Notes under the pieces: generated by a model
Databases searched by the model: none
What the model was told of the DNA's origin: nothing
What the model saw: only the letters and a program-made list of their open reading frames with translations
Position numbers and translations under genes: made by a program
Assembly (NCBI GenBank): GCA_023397655.1
Contig: JAEWTW010000035.1
Span: 1-64,000, forward strand
DNA length: 64,000 nucleotides
Origin: Bacillota bacterium
GTDB lineage: Bacteria; Bacillota; Clostridia; Christensenellales; SZUA-584
Direction: 5' to 3'
In this document: positions 1 through 7,754 of the stretch, piece after piece
Numbering within the stretch: position 1 is the first letter of the stretch
Layout: every line of letters begins with the position of its first letter

Positions 1-34
1 AACCGAGTGCTCTGGCCAACTGAGCTACGCCGCC
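1..34 (-). tRNA. tRNA, 5' half only (cut by the window edge)
   Basis: The reverse complement gives a 7-nt acceptor strand (GGCGGCG), TA at positions 8-9, a D-arm GCTC/GAGC with GG in its loop, and the 5' strand of an anticodon stem (CTCGG) followed by TT. The window ends just before the anticodon, so the amino acid cannot be read. The acceptor and D-arm resemble elongator tRNA-Met, but this is only a resemblance. Confidence 0.85.
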
Positions 35-40
35 ACATGC

Positions 41-74
41 ATAACCCGACTGAAAATTCATCCAATCGGGTTAT
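41..74. repeat. Inverted repeat between the two tRNA genes
   Basis: ATAACCCGA at 41-49 is mirrored by TCGGGTTAT at 66-74 with a 16-nt loop. There is no T-run on either side, so it is more likely a processing or spacer hairpin between co-transcribed tRNAs than an intrinsic terminator. Confidence 0.5.
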
Positions 75-81
75 GGTTAAT

Positions 82-158
82 TGGTTGCGGGGATGGGATT
101 TGAACCCATGGCCTCCGGGTTATGAGCCCGACGAGCTACCAAACTGCTCTACCCCGCG
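82..158 (-). tRNA. Initiator tRNA-Met (CAT)
   Basis: The minus strand folds as a complete cloverleaf with a CAT anticodon. The first base C faces A at position 72 (no 1-72 pair), and the anticodon stem holds three consecutive G-C pairs (GGGCTCATAACCC). Both are hallmarks of bacterial initiator tRNA. The CCA end is encoded at 82-84. Confidence 0.95.
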
Positions 159-241
159 TCAACGAGTGCAAGAGATATTCTATATCATATTATCAGCCGC
201 GTCAACTGTTTTGTGAAAAAAACTATCGGCTTATATTTGCA

Positions 242-856
242 TCATTGCGGATAAAAATAAACGCATGCAGCATGGTAAGGCTTGTGCTGCTGCCAAACCT
301 TTTCGAACGCCAGTTCATGCTCCTCGCCGTTCGTCGCGATGAAAATTGTCTTTTTCTCGTCGTCGAAGCCGGTTATGGCCATCCAGTGCCATGTAAAATA
401 GTCGAGCTCTTTGGCCGGGTTGCGCAGTATCAGCAGCGCGGGCAGATAACCCTCTTCCAGCGCTTTTTTGATAAAACCAAAAGCCACGCCCACGCTGTAG
501 CCGGGAGACACGGTGATGCCTGTGATGCCGACCCCCATGCTCTTTGCGAATTCCACCGTGCTGGATGCAAAAAACTTAGCGTCTGTGAGCCCCTGCAGGC
601 CGGGCTTCACGTATTCGCGCACCGCGCACATGAAGGCAGTGAAATCATCCTTCTTCGCCGGAAGTTCGTACGGATACAACACCCGGCACTTATCCGGAAA
701 AACCGAGGCCATATACAAGAGGATGAGGGCGGCTGTCGTGGGTCCGCAGCCGGATATGCTGTGACTGAGCTTCCTGAACCATTTCTGGTCCCCGGCGATA
801 ACGCCATCTCCCCCGTCGTCTATCGTTATCATTTTCTTATTGATTGTGTTTATCAT
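242..856 (-). CDS. C39-like (papain-fold) peptidase family protein
   Basis: A 204-residue protein. The start is the ATG at 856, preceded by AAGGA at good spacing; a longer upstream frame would run through the probable promoter (TATAAT just upstream). Around residue 35 SGCGPTTAALIL has the Cys-Gly-Pro context of C39_2-type cysteine peptidases, and near residue 150 HWMAITGFD supplies the expected histidine, followed by an Asn-Gly that could complete a triad. No signal peptide or membrane segment is visible, so it is probably cytoplasmic. Substrate unknown. It is monocistronic and divergent from the next gene. It could be an inactive member of the fold, but Cys and His are both present. Confidence 0.6.
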   Translation of the reverse strand: MINTINKKMITIDDGGDGVIAGDQKWFRKLSHSISGCGPTTAALILLYMASVFPDKCRVLYPYELPAKKDDFTAFMCAVREYVKPGLQGLTDAKFFASSTVEFAKSMGVGITGITVSPGYSVGVAFGFIKKALEEGYLPALLILRNPAKELDYFTWHWMAITGFDDEKKTIFIATNGEEHELAFEKVWQQHKPYHAACVYFYPQ

Positions 857-983
857 AACCGTTCCTTTTCGCTGCCGGTGTATTATATCACATCCGGCAG
901 CGCAGTAAAACAAGTTTGTTATGGACTCAGTGCCTGCCATGTGCTAGTATAAAACAAATTCTTGATTATCAGAGAGGTTGCAG

Positions 984-1505
984 ATGGAATTTCGCAAACG
1001 CTATACGCTGTCGCTGGACGACTATCTGACATATAACCGTTACTCGCACCGCAAGCACATTATTTTAATGCCTGCGCTGTTTACAGCGCTGATGCTGGCG
1101 GTCTGCTTGTTTATTGTTTTTGCCGGCCGCACGACGAACTTTCTGACGATCACTGTCATCGCGGCGCTGGTGCTGCTGTTTGCAGGCGTCATTGCGGCGT
1201 CCAACATCATGATGCTCAACCATCAGGCGAAGCGCCAGTACAACAGCAGCCACTCACTCAAGTCGGAATTCGAACTGTCTATAGACAAGAACGGCGTCAG
1301 GGAAACCGGCTCATCCGGCTCTTCCAACGCCAAGTGGGAGCAGGTGAAATTCGCGGTGGAATCAAAAAAAGCGATCTATATCCACCTGTCCACGCTGCGC
1401 GCTTTTGTGATCCCCACACGGCAGCTGAACCTTAACGAATACAAGCTGATACGCAAGCTGCTTGACAATAATCTTCATGGCCGGAGAAACCGCCTGAGGC
1501 GCTGA
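984..1505 (+). CDS. YcxB-like two-helix membrane protein
   Basis: A 173-residue protein. The ATG at 984 sits 6 nt after GAGAGG; the TTG at 978 abuts that ribosome binding site and is unlikely. Two hydrophobic segments (about residues 30-50 and 55-75) are followed by a soluble C-terminal domain of about 95 residues with the pattern of the YcxB-like family (NGVRETGSSGSSNAKWEQV, then a predicted beta strand IYIHLSTLRAFVIPTRQL). Members of that family are small inner-membrane proteins of unknown function. It stands alone between a divergent peptidase gene and a convergent transporter. Confidence 0.6.
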   Translation: MEFRKRYTLSLDDYLTYNRYSHRKHIILMPALFTALMLAVCLFIVFAGRTTNFLTITVIAALVLLFAGVIAASNIMMLNHQAKRQYNSSHSLKSEFELSIDKNGVRETGSSGSSNAKWEQVKFAVESKKAIYIHLSTLRAFVIPTRQLNLNEYKLIRKLLDNNLHGRRNRLRR

Positions 1506-1574
1506 CCCGGCAATAACCCCGTTTACTGATTAATAGTCCGATACGCTGAAAGCGACCTAAAAAGACGACGTCGC

Positions 1575-2504
1575 TTATTCGCTGATTCTTTTCTCTTCCC
1601 GGTTGACGATCCAGACGCCGACAGTTACGAGTGCCGCCGCAGCCAGCGCTTCCAGGCCAATATGCTCGCCCGGCACCAGCAGCACGGAAAGCAGCGCACC
1701 GAACAGCGGTATCGCGAACTTGTACTGTTCCAGCATCGTGGCTTTATGAAACTTAAGCATCACGAACCACAGCGTAAAAGCCACGGCGGACAGCGCCGCC
1801 ATATAAACCAGCAGCAGCGCCGCCTCAGTGTTGAACACAAGCCCCCGCGAGTTGCCCGCATATCCCACCGCGATCAGCATCAGGCCGCCTGTTACCAACT
1901 GCCCGCCCGACACCCGAACGATATCCATGCTCCCCCCGTATTTACGCACCAGCACAGTCGCCGCCGCGCCCAGCACGCAGTGCAGCACGATCAACCCTTC
2001 GCCCTGCATTGAGAAGGAGAACGTCTCACCGCCCAGCAGCGATATGTTGACGACCACCACGCCCGCAAAGCCGCACAGCAGACCTGCGCCCTTCTTCCAG
2101 CTCAGCCTGTCTGTTTTGAACATGAAGTGCGCGAAAACCGCGACCAGAAAAACGCTCAGCGTCACAATGATGGAGCCCTTCACGCCGCTTGTATTCACCA
2201 TTCCGATATAGTACAGCACATATGAACCGAAAGTCTGCAGCAACGCCACGGCCAGCAGCAGCGGCCATTCGCGTCGCGGCGGCACCAGCTTGGACTTTAG
2301 CTTCAGCTTCGCGAATGCCAGCACGAACGCCCCGGCCAGCGCAAACCGCAGCCCGGCCAGCAGTATCCGCTGAAAGCTGTCCATCTCGCCCAGCGCTCCA
2401 TATGAAAGCTTGATGGTGGGAAACGCGCTGCCCCACAGCAGGCAGCAAAACATCGCTGTCGCAATCATCACGCCTTTTTTCTCAAATATGCTTTTCTTGT
2501 CCAT
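1575..2504 (-). CDS. EamA/DMT-family transporter
   Basis: A 309-residue polytopic protein with about ten hydrophobic segments, arranged as two EamA halves; FCCLLWGSAFPTIKL at the N-terminus is the usual opening of the drug/metabolite transporter superfamily. The start follows AAAGGGGG at proper spacing. DMT permeases move small metabolites, amino acids or drugs across the cytoplasmic membrane, and the substrate cannot be told from the sequence. It is transcribed alone, divergent from the thioesterase gene. A small inverted repeat (AAGCGAC...GTCGCTT, about 1550-1577) overlaps its 3' end. Confidence 0.85.
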   Translation of the reverse strand: MDKKSIFEKKGVMIATAMFCCLLWGSAFPTIKLSYGALGEMDSFQRILLAGLRFALAGAFVLAFAKLKLKSKLVPPRREWPLLLAVALLQTFGSYVLYYIGMVNTSGVKGSIIVTLSVFLVAVFAHFMFKTDRLSWKKGAGLLCGFAGVVVVNISLLGGETFSFSMQGEGLIVLHCVLGAAATVLVRKYGGSMDIVRVSGGQLVTGGLMLIAVGYAGNSRGLVFNTEAALLLVYMAALSAVAFTLWFVMLKFHKATMLEQYKFAIPLFGALLSVLLVPGEHIGLEALAAAALVTVGVWIVNREEKRISE

Positions 2505-2567
2505 GCCGCCCCCTTTAATACGCGGCCTTATATTAACACATACTGCAGGTATACGCCATCAATGATC

Positions 2568-2596
2568 TGCACATTATTCCTCGTTTATGGTATAAT
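2568..2596 (+). promoter_or_regulatory. Promoter of the thioesterase gene
   Basis: TATAAT at 2591-2596 with a weaker -35 (TGCACA, 2568-2573) 17 bp upstream. It lies 35 bp before the ATG at 2631. Confidence 0.55.
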
Positions 2597-2630
2597 GCAC
2601 ACCATAGAAATTGATTCGAGGAAGACTCTC

Positions 2631-3128
2631 ATGAAAAAGATTACTGCGAAGCAACCCAACTCCTCCGAATGTTTTGTCTGCGGGCTGGACAACGACAAGG
2701 GTTTGAAGGCCGCGTTCTATGAAACGGAAACCAATGAAGTAGCGGCGCTGTTCACGCCGCAGCGGCTGCACCAGAGCTATCCCGGACGCGTTCATGGCGG
2801 CATTGCCGCATGCATTCTTGATGAAACGATGGGGCGCGCAGTGCAAATCGGCAATCCTGACGTCTGGGGCGTGACGGTGGAGCTGTCGCTGGCATATAAA
2901 AAGCCGCTGCCATACGGCCAGCAACTCAAAGCGTTCGGGCGCATCACGAAAGACAGCCGCCTGCTGTTTGAAGCGGAAGGCGAGATCTACACGCCGGATG
3001 GCGAGGTGGCCGTCACCGCAAAGGCGCGCTACGTTAAGATGTCCATCGGCCAGATATCGGACGATTTCGATCCGGACTCAAGCGCCTGGCAGGTGCATCT
3101 GCACATCGACGATCCGATGGAAATATAG
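2631..3128 (+). CDS. PaaI/YbgC-like hotdog thioesterase
   Basis: A 165-residue protein. The start is the ATG at 2631 after CGAGGAAG; the frame upstream overlaps the promoter. The N-terminus has a SSECFVCG segment, and the core RVHGGIAACILDETMG is the hotdog-fold active-site helix of PaaI-type acyl-CoA thioesterases. It would hydrolyse acyl-CoA or aryl-CoA esters in the cytosol. The Cys pair near residue 15 (CFVCG) is common in a clostridial subgroup of the family. Physiological substrate unknown. Monocistronic, convergent with the endolysin-like gene 20 bp downstream. Confidence 0.8.
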   Translation: MKKITAKQPNSSECFVCGLDNDKGLKAAFYETETNEVAALFTPQRLHQSYPGRVHGGIAACILDETMGRAVQIGNPDVWGVTVELSLAYKKPLPYGQQLKAFGRITKDSRLLFEAEGEIYTPDGEVAVTAKARYVKMSIGQISDDFDPDSSAWQVHLHIDDPMEI

Positions 3129-3147
3129 CCGCTAGCGGCGACATCTG

Positions 3148-4191
3148 TCAGTTTCCTGTCCAGATGCCGCCCAGCAAGGTCGCGGTATATTGGCCGACGA
3201 CGCCGTCCGGCACCAGGTTCTTTTTCTTCTGGAAGCCGATCACGGCGCTCTGCGTCTTGGGGCCGTACACACCGTCCGATTCCCCCGGTGAAAAGTTGTT
3301 GAGCGCGAGCGCGTCCTGCACGTCCCGCACATCCTCCCCCGACATATACGGTGTGGCCAACTTGAGATCCCTGCCCAGCTCGAACGAGCTCAGCTGGTTA
3401 TCTGCCACAGGATACACCGGGAACCCGCTGCTGTCCGTCACCCAGTCTCCAAACAGCGCAGCCGCTGTCTTTTCTCCCACGATGCCGTCCACCACCAGCC
3501 CGCTGGCCTTCTGAAACTCCTTCACCGCCCGTTGCGTATACGGTCCGTACACGCCGTCGATCGTACCGGGGTCGTACCCTTTGAGCGTCAGCGCTATCTG
3601 CACCTGTGCCACATCGTCCCCGTTCAGATACGGGCCGGTCAGCTTGAGCAGTCTGCCCAACCACAGCGTCGGCGCCTCCGGTTCATTCGGGTTGTTCGTC
3701 ACCGAATAGTCCACATCCGCCATCTTGCCCCAGTTGGTCCACTTCTTATTAGTTGCCGGCGCGGTCAGACGGGACAGCACCACGCCGTTATTGGTACCTC
3801 CCGACTCGATGACCTTGCCGTTACCCATATAAACACCAATGTGCCCGTTGCGCCATACACAAAGCCCGGGTATTTCCGGTATGGAGCTCAGCTTGCCTTT
3901 CTGCACGGACCGGCTGTAGAGCGTATTGGCTGTCTTGTCTCCATATCCGGGTATCTTGCTGCGAAAGGCTTCGATGATAAGCCCGGAACAGTCCGCGATG
4001 TAATGCCCGAACCATTTCGCGCACTGCACAGTAAAATAGCTGTAGCTGCGGCCTGACCGCCTCTCTTTTCCCCACTTTTCCGCAAGCGCCCGCGTATAGA
4101 GCTGCCCTTGCCCACCGAACACATATCCCCAGCCGTCGTTTCTTGCCTGAACTACGAAATTTACAATATCAGCCGCTTTAATGACCGCCAT
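3148..4191 (-). CDS. NlpC/P60-like peptidoglycan hydrolase with two PG-binding domains
   Basis: A 347-residue protein. Residues 1-165 form an NlpC/P60-like cysteine peptidase domain with the nucleophile context ADCSGLI and the histidine context NGHIGVYMGNG. Two peptidoglycan-binding_1 domains follow (about residues 180-250 and 270-345), each with the DGVYGPxTQxAV repeat motif. No signal peptide or membrane anchor is present. An unexported murein hydrolase of this layout is typical of phage endolysins or of proteins released by lysis, so a phage origin is plausible. The ATG at 4191 follows a GGGGGG ribosome binding site. Confidence 0.85.
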   Translation of the reverse strand: MAVIKAADIVNFVVQARNDGWGYVFGGQGQLYTRALAEKWGKERRSGRSYSYFTVQCAKWFGHYIADCSGLIIEAFRSKIPGYGDKTANTLYSRSVQKGKLSSIPEIPGLCVWRNGHIGVYMGNGKVIESGGTNNGVVLSRLTAPATNKKWTNWGKMADVDYSVTNNPNEPEAPTLWLGRLLKLTGPYLNGDDVAQVQIALTLKGYDPGTIDGVYGPYTQRAVKEFQKASGLVVDGIVGEKTAAALFGDWVTDSSGFPVYPVADNQLSSFELGRDLKLATPYMSGEDVRDVQDALALNNFSPGESDGVYGPKTQSAVIGFQKKKNLVPDGVVGQYTATLLGGIWTGN

Positions 4192-4320
4192 TTGTGCGCC
4201 CCCCTTATAGTGCCGCCGTTGAATTCACCGAATCACCATCAGACGGCATTATGCATGTATACCAATATGTTATGCTTTCATAAAATGGTATGTGATTCCC
4301 CAGCTGACGGATGGGACATA

Positions 4321-4376
4321 TTGACACCGCTGCGGTTTCCGATAGAATAAAAACTAAGGGTATCAGTACCTTAGGC
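4321..4376 (+). promoter_or_regulatory. Promoter and 5' hairpin of the FUSC-GNAT gene
   Basis: TTGACA at 4321-4326, 16-bp spacer, TAGAAT at 4343-4348. The expected transcript begins almost directly with an inverted repeat (CTAAGG at 4355-4360, CCTTAG at 4370-4375), which may stabilise the 5' end or affect access to the nearby GGAGG. Confidence 0.65.
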
Positions 4377-4387
4377 GCGGAGGTTCT

Positions 4388-5389
4388 ATGAAGCCACGAT
4401 ACAAGATCGGCATGCGAAATATCAAGACGGCCGTCGCGGTGGGGCTTTGCTTGCTGACGTTTCAGCTGATCGGCCTCGGCAATCATTTTATCGGACTCGA
4501 CAAGGACATCAACGGCATACAGGCGGCGCTGGCCGCCACCATCTGCATGAAATCCTCGCTGCAAAACACGCTGAGAACGGGTATAGACCGTACCATAGGC
4601 ACTGTGTTCGGTTCCGTTATGGGCGTGCTGTTTCTGCTGATCGGCAGGTTCATCCCCGCCGCGGTGTTCGTACTGCTGATCACCGCCGGTGTCGTCGTCA
4701 TCATCTACCTGTGCAACGTGCTGAGGCTTCAGGCCAGCGTGCCCATCAGTATCGTCGTTTATCTGATCGTGCTGATCGGCCAAAAGAACATATCGCCAAT
4801 CACATACGGCTTGGCGAGGCTCGCTGAGACGGTGTTTGGCATATTTGTGGCCTATTTGGTCAACCGCTTTCTGGACGCAAGATGGCTCGCAAGGTTCCGC
4901 AAAACTGCCCCGCCCGCCAACTCGCCCGAATTCGCCGGTATACGCCCGTATACACCCGATGATGTCGGCGCTGTGATGCACATCTGGCTGCGCACCAACA
5001 TCGCAGCCCACAGCTTCATCGACGACGACATCTGGCACCGGCGCTACGAGACTGTCCGTAATGCGCTCTCCACCGCGGACACAGCGCTTTACGACGACGG
5101 ACAGGTGCGCGGATTCATATCGGTGACGGACGACACCGCCATCACGGCATTCAGCATTACGCCTGAGGCTCAGCACAAGGGTATCGGCACCCGATTGCTG
5201 GACCACGCCCGCCAGTCTCGTTCCTGCCTCAGCATCCGCGTATACAAGCACAACGAGGGCGCCGTCAAGTTCCTGCTCAATCGCGGGTTCGTTATCACCG
5301 AAGAGTTCAAAGCCGCGTCCGACAACAGCACAGAATACCTGCTGGAATGGTCGGCAAAAAACAAACCGCCCGTTTGCACAGGCGGCTGA
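4388..5389 (+). CDS. FUSC-like membrane protein fused to a GNAT acetyltransferase
   Basis: A 333-residue two-domain protein. Residues 1-165 hold about five hydrophobic segments typical of the FUSC/aromatic-acid-exporter (ArAE) membrane half, including the conserved-looking RTGIDRTIGTVFGSVMG turn. Residues 180-325 are a complete GNAT domain with the acetyl-CoA loop AQHKGIGTRLL and the late NEGAVKFLLNRGF segment. The reading frame is open through the joint and no start site lies between the halves, so this is a real fusion. It may acetylate a compound coupled to its transport. The start follows CGGAGG. It stands alone, followed by a hairpin-rich repeat. Confidence 0.75.
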   Translation: MKPRYKIGMRNIKTAVAVGLCLLTFQLIGLGNHFIGLDKDINGIQAALAATICMKSSLQNTLRTGIDRTIGTVFGSVMGVLFLLIGRFIPAAVFVLLITAGVVVIIYLCNVLRLQASVPISIVVYLIVLIGQKNISPITYGLARLAETVFGIFVAYLVNRFLDARWLARFRKTAPPANSPEFAGIRPYTPDDVGAVMHIWLRTNIAAHSFIDDDIWHRRYETVRNALSTADTALYDDGQVRGFISVTDDTAITAFSITPEAQHKGIGTRLLDHARQSRSCLSIRVYKHNEGAVKFLLNRGFVITEEFKAASDNSTEYLLEWSAKNKPPVCTGG

Positions 5390-5408
5390 TAGTTGCGCTT
5401 GTAATGTA

Positions 5409-5490
5409 TTCTGGAGGCGCTGCCTCCAGACCTCCACTCAAGGGATTTATCCCTTGAGAATCCCATCAGGAAAATGCTCCGCATTTTCCG
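5409..5490. repeat. Triple-hairpin intergenic repeat
   Basis: Three consecutive perfect inverted repeats: 5410-5430 (TCTGGAGG/CCTCCAGA), 5437-5458 (CTCAAGGGAT/ATCCCTTGAG) and 5469-5489 (GGAAAATGC/GCATTTTCC). The element lies between convergent genes. It resembles the hairpins at 44874-45120 in style, with GGAGGC-GCCTCC arms in both, which suggests a dispersed repeat family that may also end transcription. Confidence 0.6.
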
Positions 5491-5502
5491 TTATCTTGCC
5501 TC

Positions 5503-6960
5503 TCAGCTCTGTTCCGTTTCCGCCGCCTCGAACAGCGCCTCTATCTCCGAAGTCACGATGAAGTCCCGAATGGAAAAGTCCGCGTCCTCATCCTTGACCT
5601 GATCATAGAAAGTGCCAAGGTTGTCTTCCGTAATCAGAGTATTGACCTGATAATCAAACGTTTGGCCTTCCGTCTTGAGCGTGCGACCTTCCGCCAGCCT
5701 CAGCGCAAACTCAAACGCTGCCGCGCCCATGCCCGCGTTGGACGGCTGCGCACAAACCACCAACTCATCCGGCTGGGCCAGCAGCAGCACCGGCGTTGGC
5801 GTAGGCTCGTCCTTCTTCTTGCTGTCCGTTTTGGGCGTTATGCTCAGGCCGCCGTTCTTGAGCGCATACCACTTCTTGATGAACCCGGCTGTCACGTCCG
5901 CACACATCACCTTGGGCAGCTTGCCCGCTTCGATGTACGCGTCCAATATACCCTCAGCCATCCCGTCCTCAGTGATCACGCCGTCCACTTCCCCGGCAGC
6001 CAGCAGCGCCGCCATCGCGGTCTTCGCATCCGCCTTTTTGCCCGCCGCGTAGACTGTGCCCGTCGCGGCCAGCTCCTGATTTTTCGCCAGTTCTCCCAGC
6101 GCCGCACCCAGACGGGCGGTGTCCGCCGGGTCATCCTTAGCGCTGAATATGGCAGCCACTTTCCCTTCAGTCAGGTTTTGCGCCATAAAAGCGCCGTATA
6201 CCTGCCCCCAGGCCGATTCATCCGCCGCGACGTTGACGGCGTATCCTGTTTTGACCGGTGCGCCGATTGCGACGACGGGAACCCCCTCTTCCTTGGCCAT
6301 CATCGTCACCATGCTGAAGCTGGTTTGATCACAAAAGCCTGTGACGATCGCATCCACACCGTTTTTCAGCAGGCTTCGCACATCCTGCACCTGCTGGTTG
6401 TAGTTCCCGTCGGCATTGTAATAATAGACTTCGTAGACCAGCTTCTGGCCTTCGGCTGCGTTGGCGGCTTCCTCCAGACAGCTCAGTATCTGTTCGTGCT
6501 CCGCCGAGCTGAGCTTCCCGATCGTAACGCCGATGCGGAGCCCTTCTTCAGCAAACAACGCATCCGCCAGTTCTTCGTCGTCGGAAAACAAGCTGTCGTC
6601 TGAACCCGTAAGCCCGGCCAACACGCTTTCGTCCACGTTCGAATAATCGTAGGTTTCATCCGGCGGCACAGAAATCGCAGGCGAGACCGCCGGAGTGATG
6701 GACGCTGCCGCCGCTTCACCCGCTGCCGGACGATTCGCGCCGCCTGAAAATACGATCAGGCAGACAACGCCCGCCGCCACAACAGCAGCTCCAATGGATA
6801 TGAGCTTATAATTTCTCCGGACAAAAGACCACAGCCAGTTGTTACGCCTGCCGCGCATGCCGCGGGCAGAGCCCCTGCCACGCACCGCCGCGTGCCCGGG
6901 ACGCGGTCTACCTATACCGCTTCTTGCTGGTCTTTTCTTTATGTTGATAAGCTTTGCCAT
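5503..6960 (-). CDS. Membrane-anchored periplasmic-binding-protein-like (sugar-binding type I fold) protein
   Basis: A 485-residue protein. The ATG at 6960 follows GGAGGA; an in-frame codon at 6975 would overlap the gene upstream. The first 45 residues are Arg/Gly-rich and cytoplasmic, then comes one membrane helix (LISIGAAVVAAGVVCLIVF), an acidic linker, and from about residue 135 a type I periplasmic-binding fold (LRIGVTIGKL opening, VDAIVTGF, VPVVAIGAPV, VDGVITEDG). Such domains bind sugars or small ligands outside the cell. A Lys/Pro/Thr insertion interrupts the second half. No transporter genes adjoin it, so a sensory role is as likely as uptake. It is last in a three-gene operon after a GntR regulator (11-bp gap). 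Confidence 0.7.
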   Translation of the reverse strand: MAKLINIKKRPARSGIGRPRPGHAAVRGRGSARGMRGRRNNWLWSFVRRNYKLISIGAAVVAAGVVCLIVFSGGANRPAAGEAAAASITPAVSPAISVPPDETYDYSNVDESVLAGLTGSDDSLFSDDEELADALFAEEGLRIGVTIGKLSSAEHEQILSCLEEAANAAEGQKLVYEVYYYNADGNYNQQVQDVRSLLKNGVDAIVTGFCDQTSFSMVTMMAKEEGVPVVAIGAPVKTGYAVNVAADESAWGQVYGAFMAQNLTEGKVAAIFSAKDDPADTARLGAALGELAKNQELAATGTVYAAGKKADAKTAMAALLAAGEVDGVITEDGMAEGILDAYIEAGKLPKVMCADVTAGFIKKWYALKNGGLSITPKTDSKKKDEPTPTPVLLLAQPDELVVCAQPSNAGMGAAAFEFALRLAEGRTLKTEGQTFDYQVNTLITEDNLGTFYDQVKDEDADFSIRDFIVTSEIEALFEAAETEQS

Positions 6961-6971
6961 AGAGTCCTCCG

Positions 6972-7754
6972 TCAATCAACCGTTCGGCTCAATTGAACGT
7001 TTTCTGATGTCAGCTCCACCTCATAACGACACCTGTCGCCCCGGACGATCATGACCGTGTATTCAAACACTTCTCCGCCCGCCGTATACGACACGCGCTG
7101 TACAAAAAAAGCGCAGCTGTCCTTTGGCATGCCCAGCAGCGCCGCCTCGTTTTCTCCCATCAGCACCGTCTCATAGGTTTCCGTGGCATGGCCTATCCGT
7201 ATGCCCGCCTCCCGAACCAGTGTGTTATACAGAGAACCCTGCTCCACCATGTCCTGCGTCAGAAACGGACACATGCGCGTGGGTATGAAAGCTATCTCCA
7301 GCGCAAGCGGCTCCTCCCCCGCATACCTTATGCGCGTGATGTTGAACACCCGCTCCTCCGCGCCCGAAATACCGAGCTTCGTTCTGATCTCATCGCCCGG
7401 CACGATCACTTCGTACGCCAGCACCTTGGAACGCGGCTCAAGCCCCATTGCGGATATTTCGTCGGAGAAGCTGTATAGGTTATGCAGGCTCCGCGTGATC
7501 TTCGGACGGGACACGAAGCTGCCCTTGCCGCGCATCCGCACCACCAGCCCCTGCTCCTCCAGCTCGGAGAACGCCTGCCGGATGGTGGAACGACTGATGC
7601 CGTAACGCTCGCAGAATTCGCTCTCGGACGGCAGCAGATCACCCGGAACCAGCTGCCCCGAGTTTATCCCCTGCTTGATGATCGCAATAAGCTGCTCATA
7701 AAGCGGGCCCTCGCCCGCCCCCGACATGTCGTTTTCCAGCAGGAAGTGGCTCAT
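6972..7754 (-). CDS. GntR-family regulator, HutC/UTRA type
   Basis: A 260-residue protein with an N-terminal winged helix (PLYEQLIAIIKQGI...LPSESEFCERYGISRSTIRQ) at about residues 15-80 and a C-terminal UTRA ligand-binding domain (from about residue 95; NITRIRYAGEEPLALE, then FEYTVMIVRGDRCRYEVE). UTRA repressors bind sugar phosphates or other small effectors. The ATG at 7754 overlaps the stop of the preceding beta-CASP gene by 4 bp (ATGA), so the two are translationally coupled. It probably regulates this operon or the binding-protein gene downstream. Effector unknown. Confidence 0.9.
   Translation of the reverse strand: MSHFLLENDMSGAGEGPLYEQLIAIIKQGINSGQLVPGDLLPSESEFCERYGISRSTIRQAFSELEEQGLVVRMRGKGSFVSRPKITRSLHNLYSFSDEISAMGLEPRSKVLAYEVIVPGDEIRTKLGISGAEERVFNITRIRYAGEEPLALEIAFIPTRMCPFLTQDMVEQGSLYNTLVREAGIRIGHATETYETVLMGENEAALLGMPKDSCAFFVQRVSYTAGGEVFEYTVMIVRGDRCRYEVELTSENVQLSRTVD

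Noticed and set aside
1546..1577. Terminator between the YcxB-like and EamA genes
   Set aside because: AAGCGAC/GTCGCTT has a long loop, overlaps the EamA stop codon and lacks a T-run, so I did not call it.
4205..5437. Long minus-strand frame (410 codons) opposite the FUSC-GNAT gene
   Set aside because: Composition is that of the antisense of a GC-rich gene (His/Asp/Arg/Gln-rich, no domain). The plus-strand product has clear membrane and GNAT motifs.
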